From NCBI GenBank assembly GCA_033060915.1, contig CM065394.1:19551501-19615500 (forward strand): a stretch of 64,000 nt of DNA, written 5' to 3'. Positions 1 through 11,972 of the stretch are shown piece after piece (position 1 is the first letter of the stretch; each line of letters starts with the position of its first letter). The notes under the pieces were generated by a model, which saw only the letters and a list, made by a program, of their open reading frames with translations, was not told the DNA's origin and searched no databases. The DNA is from Euryodendron excelsum. Lineage: Eukaryota > Streptophyta > Magnoliopsida > Ericales > Pentaphylacaceae. A program made the translations under genes and the position numbers.

Positions 1-85
1 ACTCCTAGTGAAGCCTTAGCCTGGCGCCACTACAACAGGCACCAGGTCTATTCCACCTCTATAAATACAGAGCCTCCTCCAACGT
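1..85 (+). repeat. A1 5' LTR, segment 1 (promoter part)
   Basis: This is the upstream part of the A1 5' LTR, cut by A2. It aligns with 17116-17214 of the A1 3' LTR, with a deletion of about 10 bp between two promoter palindromes. It holds one 21-bp palindrome (23-43) and a TATA box (60-67). About 1.7 kb of this LTR lies before base 1, judged from the 3' LTR. AACGT at 81-85 is the left target duplication of A2. Confidence 0.9.
60..67 (+). promoter_or_regulatory. TATA box of the A1 5' LTR, separated from its element by A2
   Basis: TATAAATA is followed by CAGAGC, as in the 3' LTR (17185-17192). The promoter palindrome at 23-43 ends 16 bp before it. Solo LTR A2 is inserted 18 bp downstream of the box, so transcription from here would enter an antisense LTR instead of A1. 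Confidence 0.75.
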
Positions 86-599
86 TGTCACGTCCAGATT
101 TTTCGCACTCGAGGAATACTCACACAAGCGGGAAAAATGCTGTACTCTCTCGTTAGAACTCACCCTCCTAAAAGAATGAGTGCGACTAGGTTTGAATTGA
201 AAAATTGGTCTGAATAAAGGGCTTTTGAAAAAGATTCAGAGTCTCACCTAACTTAATTAAGGTGAGTTAGGTCACCTAAAAACTAAGAATAATCTGAAGA
301 CTACACTTAGGGATTTTGGAAAACGATTTTGGAAAACATCTTCAAGAGAGGGTTTTTTTTTAGGAAAATGGGTTGTTTGGCAACCTTTGGAAAACATTTA
401 GCCCTTTTTAGAAAAATAACTCCTTTTGGTCTTTGAAATTAGTGATCTAGGTTCGGAGGTTGGTTACTTGTAGAGAAGACGCACTAAGCTATCACCCTAC
501 CCCGCCCTTTCGGTACCTACATGTCAATCTACCCCAGATTCACCTATGAGAGTCTTTAACTAACTATAGTTCAATCCTATCCATTTTTAGAAAAACAAT

Positions 600-2640
600 G
601 TTTGAATAGAAACTAACATGATGCATGGTATGCAAGTATAAGGAAAGAGAATTGAAAAATAGATTTGAAAAGAGATTTGAAGAGATAGAATTGAAATTGA
701 AAAGTTTGAAAATTTGGAAATAGAAATTTGAAATTGGAAGTTTGAAAGTAGATTGGAATTTGAGATTTGAAAAGATTTTGGAAACCGCACCCATGAGGGT
801 GGAATTGAAAGTTTGAAAAGTATTGTGACTGCACCTATAAAGGTTGCCTACGTATCCCTTTGGGGGAATCAGGTTAGCCGTAGTTCGGACCGGAGTCCGA
901 TTGAAAAGAGATTGATTTGAAGAGAGAGATTGGATTAGAAGAAAGAGATTGAATTAAAAATTGGATTTGATTTGAGATTAGAAAAGGAGATTGGAAATTG
1001 AAATTGAGAAGATTGGACTTGCTTTGGAAAGATTGATTTTGGAAAGACTTGGTTGTGGAAAGATGGAGGTTTAGGAAACCTAGACTTAGGAAAGATAGGA
1101 GACCTAGGAAAGACTTGAGATTAAGAAAGATTGGATTGGAATATTGGATTTGGAAGATTTGGAAACTTGGAATTTAGGAAAGATTTGGATTAGGAAAGTT
1201 TCGAATTAGGAAAATGTTATTTTTGGAAAGTTTTGAAATGGGAAAGTATTGAATTTAGAAATGTTTTGAATTAGGAAAAGTTTAGTTTAGGAAAGACTTA
1301 GAATTTAGAAAGTTTCAAGTTAAGAAAGTTTTGAATTTTGGAATGTTTCGAAAAAGGGAAGTTTTGAAAGTGGGAAAGTTTAGAAAAACAAGGAAGTTTT
1401 GAAAATAAGAAAGCTTTGAGAACAAGGAAGTTTTGAAATTGGAAAGAGTTGAAGTTTTAGGAAAGTTTAAAATTTAGAAAGATTTGGGTTTAGAAAGATT
1501 TAACTTAAGAAAGTTTTGAATCTAGGAAGCTTAGAGTTTTAGAAAGATTTGAAATTTAGAAAGTTTAGAATTTAGAAAGTTTTAGAGTTTGAATTTTAGA
1601 AAGTCTTGAAATTAGGAAAGGCTTGCATTTAGGAAAGGTTTTGAAAACTTGAATTTGAAAAGTTAAGATTTAGAAAGGGGGTTGAATTAGGAAAGGGTTG
1701 AATTTTAGAATTTTAGAAAAGATTTTTATGTTCAAGTTTTGGAAACTTAAGGTTTAGGAAAGTGGAAGTTTAGGAAGGATTTGAATTAGGAAAGAGTTGG
1801 ATTTTGAAATTTAAAGAAAGATTTAGAGTTTAGGTTTAGGAAACTTAGGGTTTAGGAAGGTAGGAAATTAGGAAGAAGTTGAATTAGGAAAGGTTTGGGA
1901 TTTATTTCCAAAAACGGAGGATTGGATTTAGTTTCCTAAACGGAGAGATTAGATTTGGTTTCTTAAAGGGAAGATTTGATTTGACAAGGATTTGGAAAGG
2001 GAGATTCTAGAAACCCTAGTTTTGAAAGTGTGGAATTTTAACGTAGAAAAGAGGTTTTGGAAATATGTATAGTTTGGATGTAGAAAATGAAAGATTTTGG
2101 AAACCTAGGTTTGGGGCAAGGTTTGAAAATCATGTTTTTGGAAAGAAAATTAGGGTTTCCTAATTGTGGGTTCTAGGGCTTGACTTGGGCTTTAAGGAAA
2201 GAGTTTTTGAAAAGTGCGTTTTTAGAAACGAAGGTTTTCTAGAAGGGAATCTTAGGGAGGAATTTTTGGAAAGTGAATTTGAAGAGGGAGTTTTTGGAAA
2301 AAGATTTTAAAGAGAAGGAGTTTTGGAAAGTGTGTTTTTAGAAACATAGATTTTAGAAGGAAAATCCTAGAGAGGAAATTTCTAGAAGGAAGATTTTGGA
2401 AAGAGAGTTTTTTAGAAAGGTTTTTGGAGAGAGTTTTTAGGAAGGTGAATCTAGGGAGTGTTTTTAGAAAGTGAATTTTGAGGAAAAGATTTTGGAGAGG
2501 AGTTGAAAAAAAGAGAGTTTTGAAAAATAGATTTTGAAATGGAGTTTTTGAAAACAATTTTGAAGATGAGAGTTTTAGGAAAGTATGTTGAAAAAGAGAT
2601 TTTTAGAAAGAGATTTTTGAAGAGAGAGTTTTTTGGAAAG
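600..2640 (-). repeat. Degenerate purine-rich array in LTR A2
   Basis: About 2 kb of the + strand is nearly all A, G and T, built from a degenerate 13-16 bp motif resembling TTAGGAAAGTTTTGAA. On the sense (-) strand it is a pyrimidine-rich array of CTTTCCTAA-type units. The same tract occurs in every A LTR (6200-7830, 18060-19680, 52080-53860). Predicted peptides here are low-complexity and not conserved. Confidence 0.85.
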
Positions 2641-3528
2641 TATGAAAACGTCTCACTTTCCTAAAGTGATTCTAACCATAAGAGGGCTAGAACCACTTTT
2701 AGAAAGTGGTTTTGGAAAACAATAAAATTTGAAAATATAGACCAAAAAGGTCACTTTTAATGTAACACTTTCCTAAAGCAACCCTAGCCATGGAAAGGCT
2801 AGAATCACCCTACAATTTTGGTTTTGAAAACAAGTTTTTGAAAAAGAGATTTTGATGCAATTTTGAAAACAAGTTTGAAAACGATTTGAAAAACAACTTT
2901 GAAAACGGTTTTTGGAAGATGCAAGACTATGATATGCACAATGCAATTTGGGGTCGTGAACATACAAGGTTAAGGCTTCACCACATAATCAAGGGGGCCG
3001 GACCCACGTGGTCTTTGGTTAGACTAGAAGAAAGCCCCCGACACGGTGACTCTCTAATAGCCCAATCCTACACATGGATCGGGAATCCCCTTGTTTCAAG
3101 CATGCAAAGAAAGGGGGGGAAAGAGATGGGGGATTAAAATAGAGAAAACCCAAGTGGGTTAGGAGAGAGAAGAGAGAGGGGGGAAGTGCGAAAATTTAAA
3201 TAGAAAACCTACCGTATGTCTTTTTTATTTTGCGCGCCTTGCTTGTCTTCAATCTTCGGTCTTCGTCTTAATCTTCTTCTTCAACCTTCAAGGGTTGTCT
3301 TCAAACTTTAGATGGCAGCTCTTCAAGTCTTCAAAGGATGGTTGAAGGCTAGTGTATGAGTGTATGGGGGAGTGTATAAGTGTATAGGAGGCTAGGGTTT
3401 GTGTAGGGTGGCTAGGGTTTGGAAAACCTAAGGAAACTAGCATTTTGGAGGTGCTCGAGTTCTGAATATCAAAGTATATGATTTTTAGGTTAAGTTTGCA
3501 GACCCTTTTCACGTTGAATGAGGCTCTG

Positions 3529-3649
3529 TATTTATAGATGTTGGACAATACTAGTGCCTGTTGCAGTAGCGCCAGGCTAAATTTTACACTGGCGCCACTA
3601 GGAGTGGCGCTAGGCCAATTTTTGGCTTGGCGCCGCTATTAGTGGCGCC
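3529..3649 (-). promoter_or_regulatory. LTR A2 promoter: TATA box and three phased palindromes
   Basis: On the - strand, TATAAATA occupies 3536 to 3529. Three 21-bp palindromes start at 3553, 3591 and 3629, exactly 38 bp apart. The middle one has arms GGCGCCACT and AGTGGCGC. The gap from palindrome to TATA is 16 bp, as in the other A LTRs. Binding by any protein is not shown by the sequence. Confidence 0.75.
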
Positions 3650-4008
3650 AGCCAATTAGGAAAGGTTTAAGGTCAGCAAGCAACGTATCTTTGACTAGAT
3701 TTAGGCGCCTGTACTAGTGACTACCATGCAATTTTTAGCCTAGCTTCACTAGGAGTGACTCTGGAAAGTCTGGGAATGATTTGAAGAAGCCGGGAATGAC
3801 CCGGAAGGCCGAAAAGGAGCAGGAACACTTAAAATAGTGTCCTGGAGGTATTTGACTTGAAAATTGAGGAAAAAATGTGTCGGAAAAGTTGACCGGGCCT
3901 TTAGGGGCAAAACGGTCACTCGGACCGGGAAACTACCGGGACAGACTCGGATTGTCTTGGAAGAAGACTTGGGGATCTGGAAACATTACTCAGAATGTTC
4001 CCAAGAGG

Positions 4009-4340
4009 TTACCGGTTTGATACCCAGAATCGGTGTGGTCGGAAAAGGAGACCGGCCCACTAAGGGCAAAATGGTCATTTCGCACCGGGTCGGCCGGAAC
4101 TAACTCAGAATGATCCGGAAAGGTAAAAGGAGGTTGAGAACACTATAAAAAGTAGTCTCAGAAGGTTACCGGTTTGATACCTAGAGCCGGTGTGGTCGAA
4201 AAAGGAGACCGGCCCACCAGGGGCAAAACGGTCATTTTGTACCGGGTTGGCCGGAACTGACTTGGAATGATCCGAAAAGATAAAGGAAGATTGAGAATAC
4301 TATAAAAAGTAGTCTCAGGAGATTACCGGTTTGATACCCA
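4009..4340 (-). repeat. 157-bp tandem repeat in LTR A2 U3
   Basis: The motif GGTTACCGGTTTGATACC recurs at 4007, 4164 and (variant) 4321, a period of 157 bp. Each unit also carries GGGGCAAAACGGTCATTTTG or a close variant. The same array is present in A1 (16380-16720), A3 (about 44374-44560) and A4 (55181-55520). Confidence 0.85.
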
Positions 4341-4607
4341 GAGCCGGTGTGGTTCCCGGGACATTCGGATGCCTAGGGGCAAAATGGTCATCTTGACTGG
4401 AAAGTCTCGGAAAAGGTCCAAAGGGCAGTTTGGTCATTTTTCACCAAAGTGGGCTAACAGACACTGGTGTTGACCTGGGTTTTGAATATTTCCACCACTC
4501 TAACGACGGTCGTCGTGACATAGGGGTTTGTTGGCAATTCCCTGTATCGACCTATTTGTGAGTATTTCCGCTACTCTAACGGTTTTATGAGTAGTTTCGC
4601 TACTCGG

Positions 4608-5140
4608 ACCGTCTCGAGGAATAAACAGTTTTGAGAGAGGATTGGAAAGGGGTCTTACCGTCTCCGAGGAGATGTGCCTGAATTGGAACCGTCTCGAGGA
4701 ATAAACTGTCTCGAGAGTGGGATTGGACAGGGGACTTTTCATCTCTGAAGAGACGTGCCTGAATTGGAACCGTCTTGAGGAATAAACTGTCTCGAGAGTG
4801 GGATTGGAAAGGGGTCTTACCATCTCCGAGGAGATGTGCCAGGATTAGAACTGTCTCGAGGAATAAACTGTCGAGAGAGAGGGATTGGAAAGGCGTCTTA
4901 TCGTCTTTGAAGAGACGTGCCTGAATTGGAACCGTCTCGAGGAATAAACTGTCTCGAGAGTGGGATTGGAAATGGGTCTTACCATCTCCGAAGAGACATG
5001 CCTGAATTGGAACCGTCTCGAGGAATAAACTGTTTCGAGAGTGGGATTGGAAAGGAGTCTTACCATCTCCGAAGAGACGTGCCTGAATTGGAACCGTCTT
5101 GAGGAATAAATTATCTCGAGAGTGGGATTGGAAAGGAAAG
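4608..5140 (-). repeat. 81-bp tandem repeat, six units plus a partial
   Basis: ACCGTCTCGAGG or a close variant starts units at 4608, 4688, 4769, 4850, 4931, 5012 and 5093. Each unit is 80-81 bp. Because 81 is divisible by three, the array gives long open frames with a 27-residue repeat on both strands. These are artefacts of the period, not genes. Confidence 0.92.
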
Positions 5141-5324
5141 GACAATCCCCCTAAGGGCATTTTGGTCATTTTGCTTCTATTTGGGCCTAACAGGCCTGTG
5201 AAGCGATGGAAAGACTGAATTTGGACCTAGAAAATTGGTTTCGATTGGAATATGCCCACAATGACTTGAAAACAAGTCTGGACGGAGTGTAGACTGCCGA
5301 GCGGTCAAAAATAGGGTGCTTACA

Positions 5325-8300
5325 AACGTGAAAGAGGTCCGCAAACTCAGTCTAAAAACACCAATATTCGATATACAGAGCTCGAACACTTCCTAAACCC
5401 TAGCTTCTTTAGGTTTTCCAAACCCTAGCCACCATACACTAAACCCTAGCCTTCTATACACTCATACACACCCCCATACACTTATACACTAGCCTCCAAC
5501 CCTCCTTTGAGGACTTGAAGAGCTACAATCTGAAGTTCGAAGATTGAAGACAACTCTTGAGGATTGAAGACGAAGATTAAGACAAAGATCGAAGACAAGC
5601 AAGGCACGCAAAATAAACAAGACATACGGTAGGCTTTCTATTTAAATTTTCGCACTTCCCCTTCTCTCTTCTCTCTCCTAACCCACTTGGGTTTTCTCTA
5701 TTTTAATCCCTCACCTCTTTCCCCCCTTTCTTTGCATGCTTGAAACAAGGGGATTCCTGGTCCATGTGTAGGATTAGGCTATTGGAGAGTCACCGTGTCT
5801 GAGGCTTTCTTTTAGTCTAACCGGAGACCACGTGGGTTCGGCCCCCTTGATTATGTGGTGAAGCCTTAACTTTGTATGTTAACAACCCCAAATTTGCATT
5901 GTGCATATCATGATATTGCATTTTCCAAAAATTGTTTTCAAACTCGTTTTCAAAATTTGCATTACACTTGTTTTTAAAATTGCATCAAAATCTCCTTTTA
6001 CAAAACTTGATTTCAAAATCACAATCCTAGGGCGATTCTAGTCTTTCCAAGGCTAGGGTTGCTTTAGGAAAGTGTTACATTAAAAGTGACTTTTATGGTC
6101 CATATTTTCAAATCTTATTGTTTTCAAAACCACTTTCTTAAAGTGGTTCTAACCTTCTTATGGTTAGAATCACTTTAGGAAAGTGAGATGTTTTTATACT
6201 TTCCAAAAAACTCTCTTTTCAAAAGTCTCTCTTTCTAAAACTCTCTTTTTCAATATGATTTCTAAAAACTCTTCCTTCCCAAAGTTGTTTTCAAAAACTC
6301 CTTCTAAAAATCTATTTTCCAAAACTTCTCTTTTTAAACCCTTTCCAAAATGCTCTCTTCAAAGTCCACTTTCTAAAAACGTTTCCTAGATCTCCTTCCT
6401 AGAAAAACTCTCTCCAAAAATCTTTTCAAAAACTCTCTTTTCAAAACTCATCTTCTAGAAACTCCTTTCTAGGTTTTCTTTTCAAAAATCCTCGCTTTCA
6501 AAAAACACACTTTCCAAAAACTCTTTCCTTAGAGCCCAAGTTAAGCCCTAGAACCCACGATTAGGAGACCCTAATTTTCTTTCCAAAAATATGATTTTCA
6601 AAGTTGCGTTAAAACCTAAGTTTTCAAAACGCCCTGTTTTCTACACCAACTATACATATTTCCAAAACCTCTTTTCTACGTCAAAACTATAGCCTTCCAA
6701 ATCTAGGGTTTCTAAAACTTCACCTTTCCAAATCTTTGTCAAATCAAATCTTCCCTTTAGGAAACCAAATCCAATCTTCCCTTTAGGAAGCCAAATCCAA
6801 TTTTCCCGTTTAGAAAACTAGATCCAATCCTCCGTTTTTTGAAATAAAATCAAACTTTCTCTTTTAGAAACGAAATCCAATCCCTTGCTTTAGGAAATAG
6901 GAATCTTAACATTTCCTAATCCAAATCTTTCCTAATTTAACTCCTTCCTAATCTTCTACCTTCCTAAATTTTAAGTTTCCAAAACTTGAACCTAAACATC
7001 TTTCCTCAATTTTAAAACTCAATTTCCACATCTTTCCAAAATCAACCTTTTCCTAACTCTACCCCTTTCCAAATCTTAACTTTCCAAATCTAAGTTTTCA
7101 AACCTTTCCTAAACTCAAACCTTTCGTAATCTCAAGATTTTCTAAAATTCAAACTCTAAAACGTTTTAAATCTTAAACTTTTTAAATTTCAAATCTTTCT
7201 AAATTCAAAACTTTCTTAAGTTAAATCTTTCTAAACTTCCAAACTTTTTAAGTTCTAAACTTTCCAACTTTCAAAACTTTCTAATTTTAAAACCTTTCCT
7301 AAAACGAAACTTTCCAAAAATGAAATTTTCTTAAGTTAAAACTTTCTTAAATCCAAATTTTCCTAAAGTGAAACCTTTCCTATTTTCAAAACTTCCTAAT
7401 TTCAAAACTTTCCTAATTTCAAAACTTTCCTAATTTTGAAACTTTCCTAAGTTAAAACTTTCTTAAATTGAAACTTTCTTAATCTAAAACTTTCCTATTT
7501 TGACAGTTTTCTAAATCCGACCTTTCCTAATTCGAACCTTTCTTAAATCTAATCGTTTCTAAAACTCTTTTAAGTCAAGTCGAATCTTTCTTAAATCCTT
7601 CCGAGTCAAATCTTTCCTAATTCTCTTCTCTTTCCAAAGTCTAGGTTTCCTAAACCTTCATCTTTCTAAAATAAGTCTAAATCTTTCTTCCAAGTTCTAT
7701 CTTTTCAAATCAAAATCCAATCTCTTCAATTCCAAAATTCTAAATTATAATTTCCAATCTTCTATTCTAAGTTCAAATCAAATCCAATTTTCAATTCAAT
7801 CACTTTCTTCCAATCATCTCTTCTATTCTCAATTGGACTCTTGTCCGAAATACGACTGACCTGATTCCTTCAAAAGGATACGTAGGCAACCCTCATGGGT
7901 GCGGTCACAACATTTTTCAAATTTCCAATTCCATAACTCTTCAAATCTCTTTTCAATTCCAATTTCATATCTATCTTTTCAAATCTCTTTTTAAATCAAA
8001 TCAATTTCTTTTCAAATCTTTTTCCAAATCTATTTTCAAACTCTCTTATCTTGCACTTGTATATCATGCATCATATCTTTTTAAACATCTTTTCAAAGTG
8101 AATAGGATTGAACAATAGTTAGCTGAAGACTCTCATAGGTGAATCTAGGGTAGATTGACATGTAGGTATCACAAGGGCGGGGTAGGGTGATGGCTTAGTG
8201 CGTCTTCCTTACATGTAACCAACCTCCGAACCTAGATCACTGATTTCAAAGACCAAAAACAAAGTTATTTTCAAAAAAAGGGCTAAATGTTTTCCAAAGG

Positions 8301-8595
8301 TTGCCAAACAACCTGTTTTCCTGAAAACCCTCTCTTGAGGAAATATTTTCAAAATCTTTTTCCAAAACCCTAAGTGTAGTCTTCGGATTATTCTTAGTTT
8401 TTAAGTGACCTAACGCACCTTAATCAAGTTAGGTGGTTACTCCAAATCTTTTTCTAAAAGCCCTTTGTTCAAATCAATTTTCAATTCAAACCTTTTCGCA
8501 CTCATTCTTCTAGGAGGGTGAGTTCTAACGAGAGAGTACAACATTTTTCCCGCTTGTGTATGTATTCCTCGAGTGCGAAAAATTTAGGCGCGACA
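5325..8595 (+). repeat. A1 5' LTR, segment 2
   Basis: The LTR resumes after A2 with the duplicated AACGT and runs to CGCGACA at 8595. It contains the transcribed leader with a candidate splice donor (GT at 5629-5630), the pyrimidine-rich array (about 6200-7830), a block conserved in both LTR subfamilies (7850-7920 and 8130-8250), and a primer-binding-site-like copy at 8432-8443. The primer-binding site follows two bases after its end. Confidence 0.92.
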
Positions 8596-8597
8596 GG

Positions 8598-8616
8598 TGG
8601 TGACTCCGCTGGGGAC
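8598..8616 (+). other. Primer-binding site of A1
   Basis: TGGTGACTCCGCTGGGGAC follows the LTR end after a GG spacer. It starts with TGG, as expected for pairing with a tRNA ending in CCA. The version in element B (TGGCGACTCCACTGGGGAC) is the form I associate with Ogre elements primed by tRNA-Arg. This fixes A1 on the + strand. Confidence 0.82.
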
Positions 8617-10850
8617 ACTTAGAGGGTTAGGCCGTTAGTCATGTCTCTTACCCTTCACCCATTTGGAGTCTTCAATTAACTTGTTCAATCCTATTCACTT
8701 TAACTTTGTTTAAAAAAAAAAAAAAAACTAAATTTTCAAAAATTGTTTGAAAAAAAAAATGCATTTATTCATATTACCTTGTATTATGTTTGTCATCCTC
8801 ATATTAACACTTGCATCTTTGTTTTGTAGGTACATATTTTTTAAAATTTTATTAACTGCTATGCATGAATGTGATAAACAGGATGAATGGGAGTTGTTGG
8901 GTTCTTTCCTCCACTTTTAAAAATCACACAAACACTCTATGTGCACTTGTATTTTGCGTACTTACATTATTACTCTGATATGTCCTTTCTAGTTAGAAAG
9001 GGGGAACGGTATATTGGTTATGGGCAAGATGCTCTGTCAGTTTCTTCGCCTACGGCCTCTTGATGGTTCCCTCACTCGGATCACCAACTGATCATGGCAT
9101 CACCTCGGGGAGTGGGCCTAGGTTTGAAGATCTGGGGACCAAGCCTTTTTAGGACGCTTTAGTCAACCCTCAACCTCATGCTCATATAGACACCATGCAT
9201 AGCCGAACCTCTGCTGGATCTAAGACACGCACACTGTTTTCCAAAACCATGGAGGAAAGGGCGACTGCTCTTACTTTCATTTATACCTGTCTATTCCTGC
9301 TGTTATACTGACTGTATCCATACTGCTATAATGCCTGTCTAACTACTCATACATGCACGTTTATCTTGCTATTGCATTCTCTCTCCTTATACTATTTGCA
9401 TATCCATGTTCATGCATTCAATATTCCATGTCAAGACAAGAGTTCCAAGTAACTCAAGTCACTGCATTCTCATGCATATGATCAACCCATTGAGAGTGAC
9501 ACCAAGGTCACTCTCCCTTGCATTAAGCCTATCCAAACCCTGAGGGTTCCCACATAACCCTAAGGACTCATATCATGCATCTCAATTCATTCCATAAGAG
9601 GGGCCCCAATCCGTTTATGCTCACGGAGATAAGATTGCTGAGAAGACAAGGGGCAATCGATTATCAAGGTCTCTCAGCGACCTCCTCGACATCAAATCCA
9701 ACGAAGGCAAATTCGAAGACTCAAGACTAGTTTAGGTTTTCCCTTTATAAAACTAGATAGGTGGAAGTCCAAAGAAAAATGTTCCCCCTCCCCCTATTAA
9801 AATATATTTAAAATCTTTTATATTTCAGACCCAAACTTAAATGTATTTCTTTATTTTCCTTAAGTAAATGGATGGATGAACAGATGAATGGATGAAGGTT
9901 TCCACTTGACTGTAACGTACCTGCATACAGGGGCAAACCCCCTATCTCCAAAAGTGAGCAAACACATCATGTTCAGTTTCTCTCTCAAGGAGGGGCACCC
10001 CTAGGACATGCATTGCATAGAAATCTTCAAATCAAGGCACTAACTCTTCTCTTGTTTCTTATCTTCTGTCCTCCCCCTCCTCATCTCCAAATACCAAGAG
10101 AATCGAAGGCAAAAGCAAGACAAGCAGTCGGAGAGCACAGCTGAATTCATGGAATCCTTCTAGTACCCCACCAGATTCAAACCCATGGGAGGATAAGCCT
10201 GGTTATTAGAAGAGGCCGAACCTACATCAAGGAAAAAGAAGAACTAACCCATCCATCTGCAAGACGTTACCTCCCCGTCATGCTGCGACAATCACCGTCC
10301 ATGTAGAAAAAGGCTTCATCATTTGCAAAGTTCTATCAGACATGTACATTACTACAAAAGAATCTGCTAACTTTCGAATGCATGCCAAACACCACAAGAG
10401 ATCTGTCAATTTGCCCTCTGTCATTTGGTGATACACCCGAAGAATGAAAATGCCAAAGAAGCTGACAGTTCCAAAACCCTGTCAGGGGTACTCACTAAGA
10501 GATCCATGAGAAAAGGGAGATTTTCACAAAATTCGTCTATTTTCTTTTCGTCTCTCTATTTCTCGCATACCTTCTTTAAATAAACATTGCATGCCATGTA
10601 ATCATATTTTTAAATGAAAATATGTAGTTTCCAATTTATCCCCTTTGTCTCATACTCTTGTGGATGATTGTCACATTTAGGGGTTCTTCCCCATTCAGTA
10701 AAGACTTGACTTGAAGGATAGGATAGTATGGGCAACCCATTCAAAGAGGGGTTAAAACCTTTAAGAGACATAGAGAGAGTGAGAGATAGGAAGAAAACAA
10801 TCTCAACAGAGAGGTGTGGAGTTCATTGAAAAGGCGACACTTGCATGATA
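8617..10850 (+). other. A1 untranslated leader, no gag recognised
   Basis: No frame longer than about 60 codons is supported here. The segment aligns in patches with the B leader (36700-38199, reversed), for example the CCCCTCCCCC-type stretch near 9790 matching one near 37050, and a block near 9930-9960 matching 36900-36935. The gag frames that follow in B and C cannot be found in A1, so gag appears deleted or decayed beyond recognition. Confidence 0.6.
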
Positions 10851-11400
10851 TCTTGGTTAAGCGATGAGCAGCCGAGTACTCAAAATGATGAGAAGCCCTT
10901 ATTCTATTTATCCCAAATAAACACTACCTTTTGCTCAACCCACTAGAGCTGTACACAATTTCTTTTCAGATACCCCAGACCAAGAACCATCCCCCACATT
11001 GGGGTAAGCACATAATAGTTGATTTGATAGAACAAGTAAGGGGTTTCACTGACAGAAACACATCATCCCTAGGAATATTGTCTAAATTTTGTACTAAGGC
11101 TTTATGAACTAAGTAATTCAATTTTAAATGATTAGAGGCCCTCAATTCTGCTATCATACACAAAAATATCCCCTTTGCTTAACCCACTAGTGCGTCACAG
11201 AAACAAAAGATTTTTGTCAACCTCGATCCGAAACCATCCCCCCACACTGGGGCAGACAGGCAGCAAAAGATCTGACAGAGAACGTCATCGACCATCAAGC
11301 TGAAGTAACGTGAAGGCTCTATGGATCAAGCAATCTTGTTCAAAATGAACAAATGCCCTCATTTCATTTCCTATACAGTTAAAAGCAACCCTTGTCAAAC
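10850..11400 (+). repeat. Duplicated module of about 250 bp with a CCCCA-N3-TGGGG hairpin
   Basis: Two related copies follow each other. Each begins with a CTCAACCCACTAG block (near 10935 and 11177), contains a short hairpin (10992-11004 and 11240-11252) and ends with a related AT-rich stretch. Single copies of the hairpin and its surroundings occur in C (46267-46279) and B (33957-33969, reversed). It lies downstream of where gag ends in B and C. No coding frame is conserved. Confidence 0.65.
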
Positions 11401-11769
11401 CAGTTGAGCCAGTTACCTTTTTTCTAGAAAGAAACCTTAACCTAGGGATCACCACCTATAATGGATTAAATTGAAATGCTAAGGAAAGGATTTGAGAGAA
11501 AGAAGTTGTGGAAATGTTCGTCTTGTAGAAAGCAAAAAGAAAGGGAAGAAACAAAAAAGCAAAGAGAAAAAGCTACCACGGTCAAGTCAAAAGAAATAAA
11601 AAAGAAAAAAGAAAATGAAGGGGCAGCTCCGTTAGAAGGTCAAGGATCAAACTACAAAAAGGTGAACTCCTTGAAGAATATATAGTTATTCAAAGATGAT
11701 CCTAGGTAACAAAGAAGCCCAGTAGAAGCAATAGGTTCGAGCCTTTATCCTTTCTTATAAAAACCCGAA

Positions 11770-11972
11770 ACCGCAGCCTACATTACAACCCTACTAAAGT
11801 CCTCTCTGATTGAAAAAGGATTGCTTGATCTAGATGAGTCAAACGCGTTGCCGAAGCTCAAGGGGGAAATTAGGGGACCAAACCTTACGGGAAGACAAAC
11901 CAAGGATGGTGTGGATCTAAACCCTACTGGAAACAACATCAAATTTAAGCCTACATATCCCGTTCATTCATA
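11770..11972 (+). pseudogene. Conserved 3' spacer reading frame, A1 copy (unknown function)
   Basis: Read from about 11782, the frame gives AYITTLLKSSLIEKGLLDLD, closely matching AYITTLLKSILIENEFFDLN in element C (46880 onward). Similarity continues through KDGVDLN to about 11970, where a stop occurs. Matching at the protein level between independently decayed copies suggests it once was coding. I recognise no domain. It could be the C-terminus of a gag extension or a separate small protein. Confidence 0.45.

Larger units (their letters stand above)
86..5324 (-). mobile_element. Solo LTR A2 (subfamily A), inverted inside the A1 5' LTR
   Basis: This single LTR of 5,239 bp starts TGTCACG and ends GGTGCTTACA on the + strand, so it reads on the - strand. 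It is flanked by perfect 5-bp duplications AACGT (81-85 and 5325-5329), and the A1 LTR sequence joins cleanly across it. There is no internal region, so it is a solo LTR left by LTR-LTR recombination. In LTR order it contains six 81-bp repeats (4608-5093), 157-bp repeats (4009-4340), promoter palindromes (3553-3649), a TATA box (3529-3536), a candidate splice donor, a purine-rich tract (600-2640 on +) and the conserved U5 end. It is inserted in opposite orientation to an LTR of its own subfamily. Confidence 0.95.

Noticed and set aside
2252..2557. Phe/Leu/Lys-rich open frames in the purine/pyrimidine arrays
   Set aside because: Low-complexity by-products of the GAAAG/CTTTC array; not conserved between LTR copies.
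4600..5169. A 189-codon open frame on the - strand with a 27-residue repeat
   Set aside because: It follows from the 81-bp tandem period inside an LTR. Both strands are open, unit changes ignore codon position, and A1 and A3 do not keep the frame.
8598..8616. Possible tRNA gene fragment
   Set aside because: Only 19 nt complementary to a tRNA 3' end, placed directly after an LTR: a primer-binding site.
11476..11685. Lys-rich 69-codon frame in A1
   Set aside because: The equivalent A/G-rich stretch in C (46500-46680) is interrupted by stops and not conserved at protein level.
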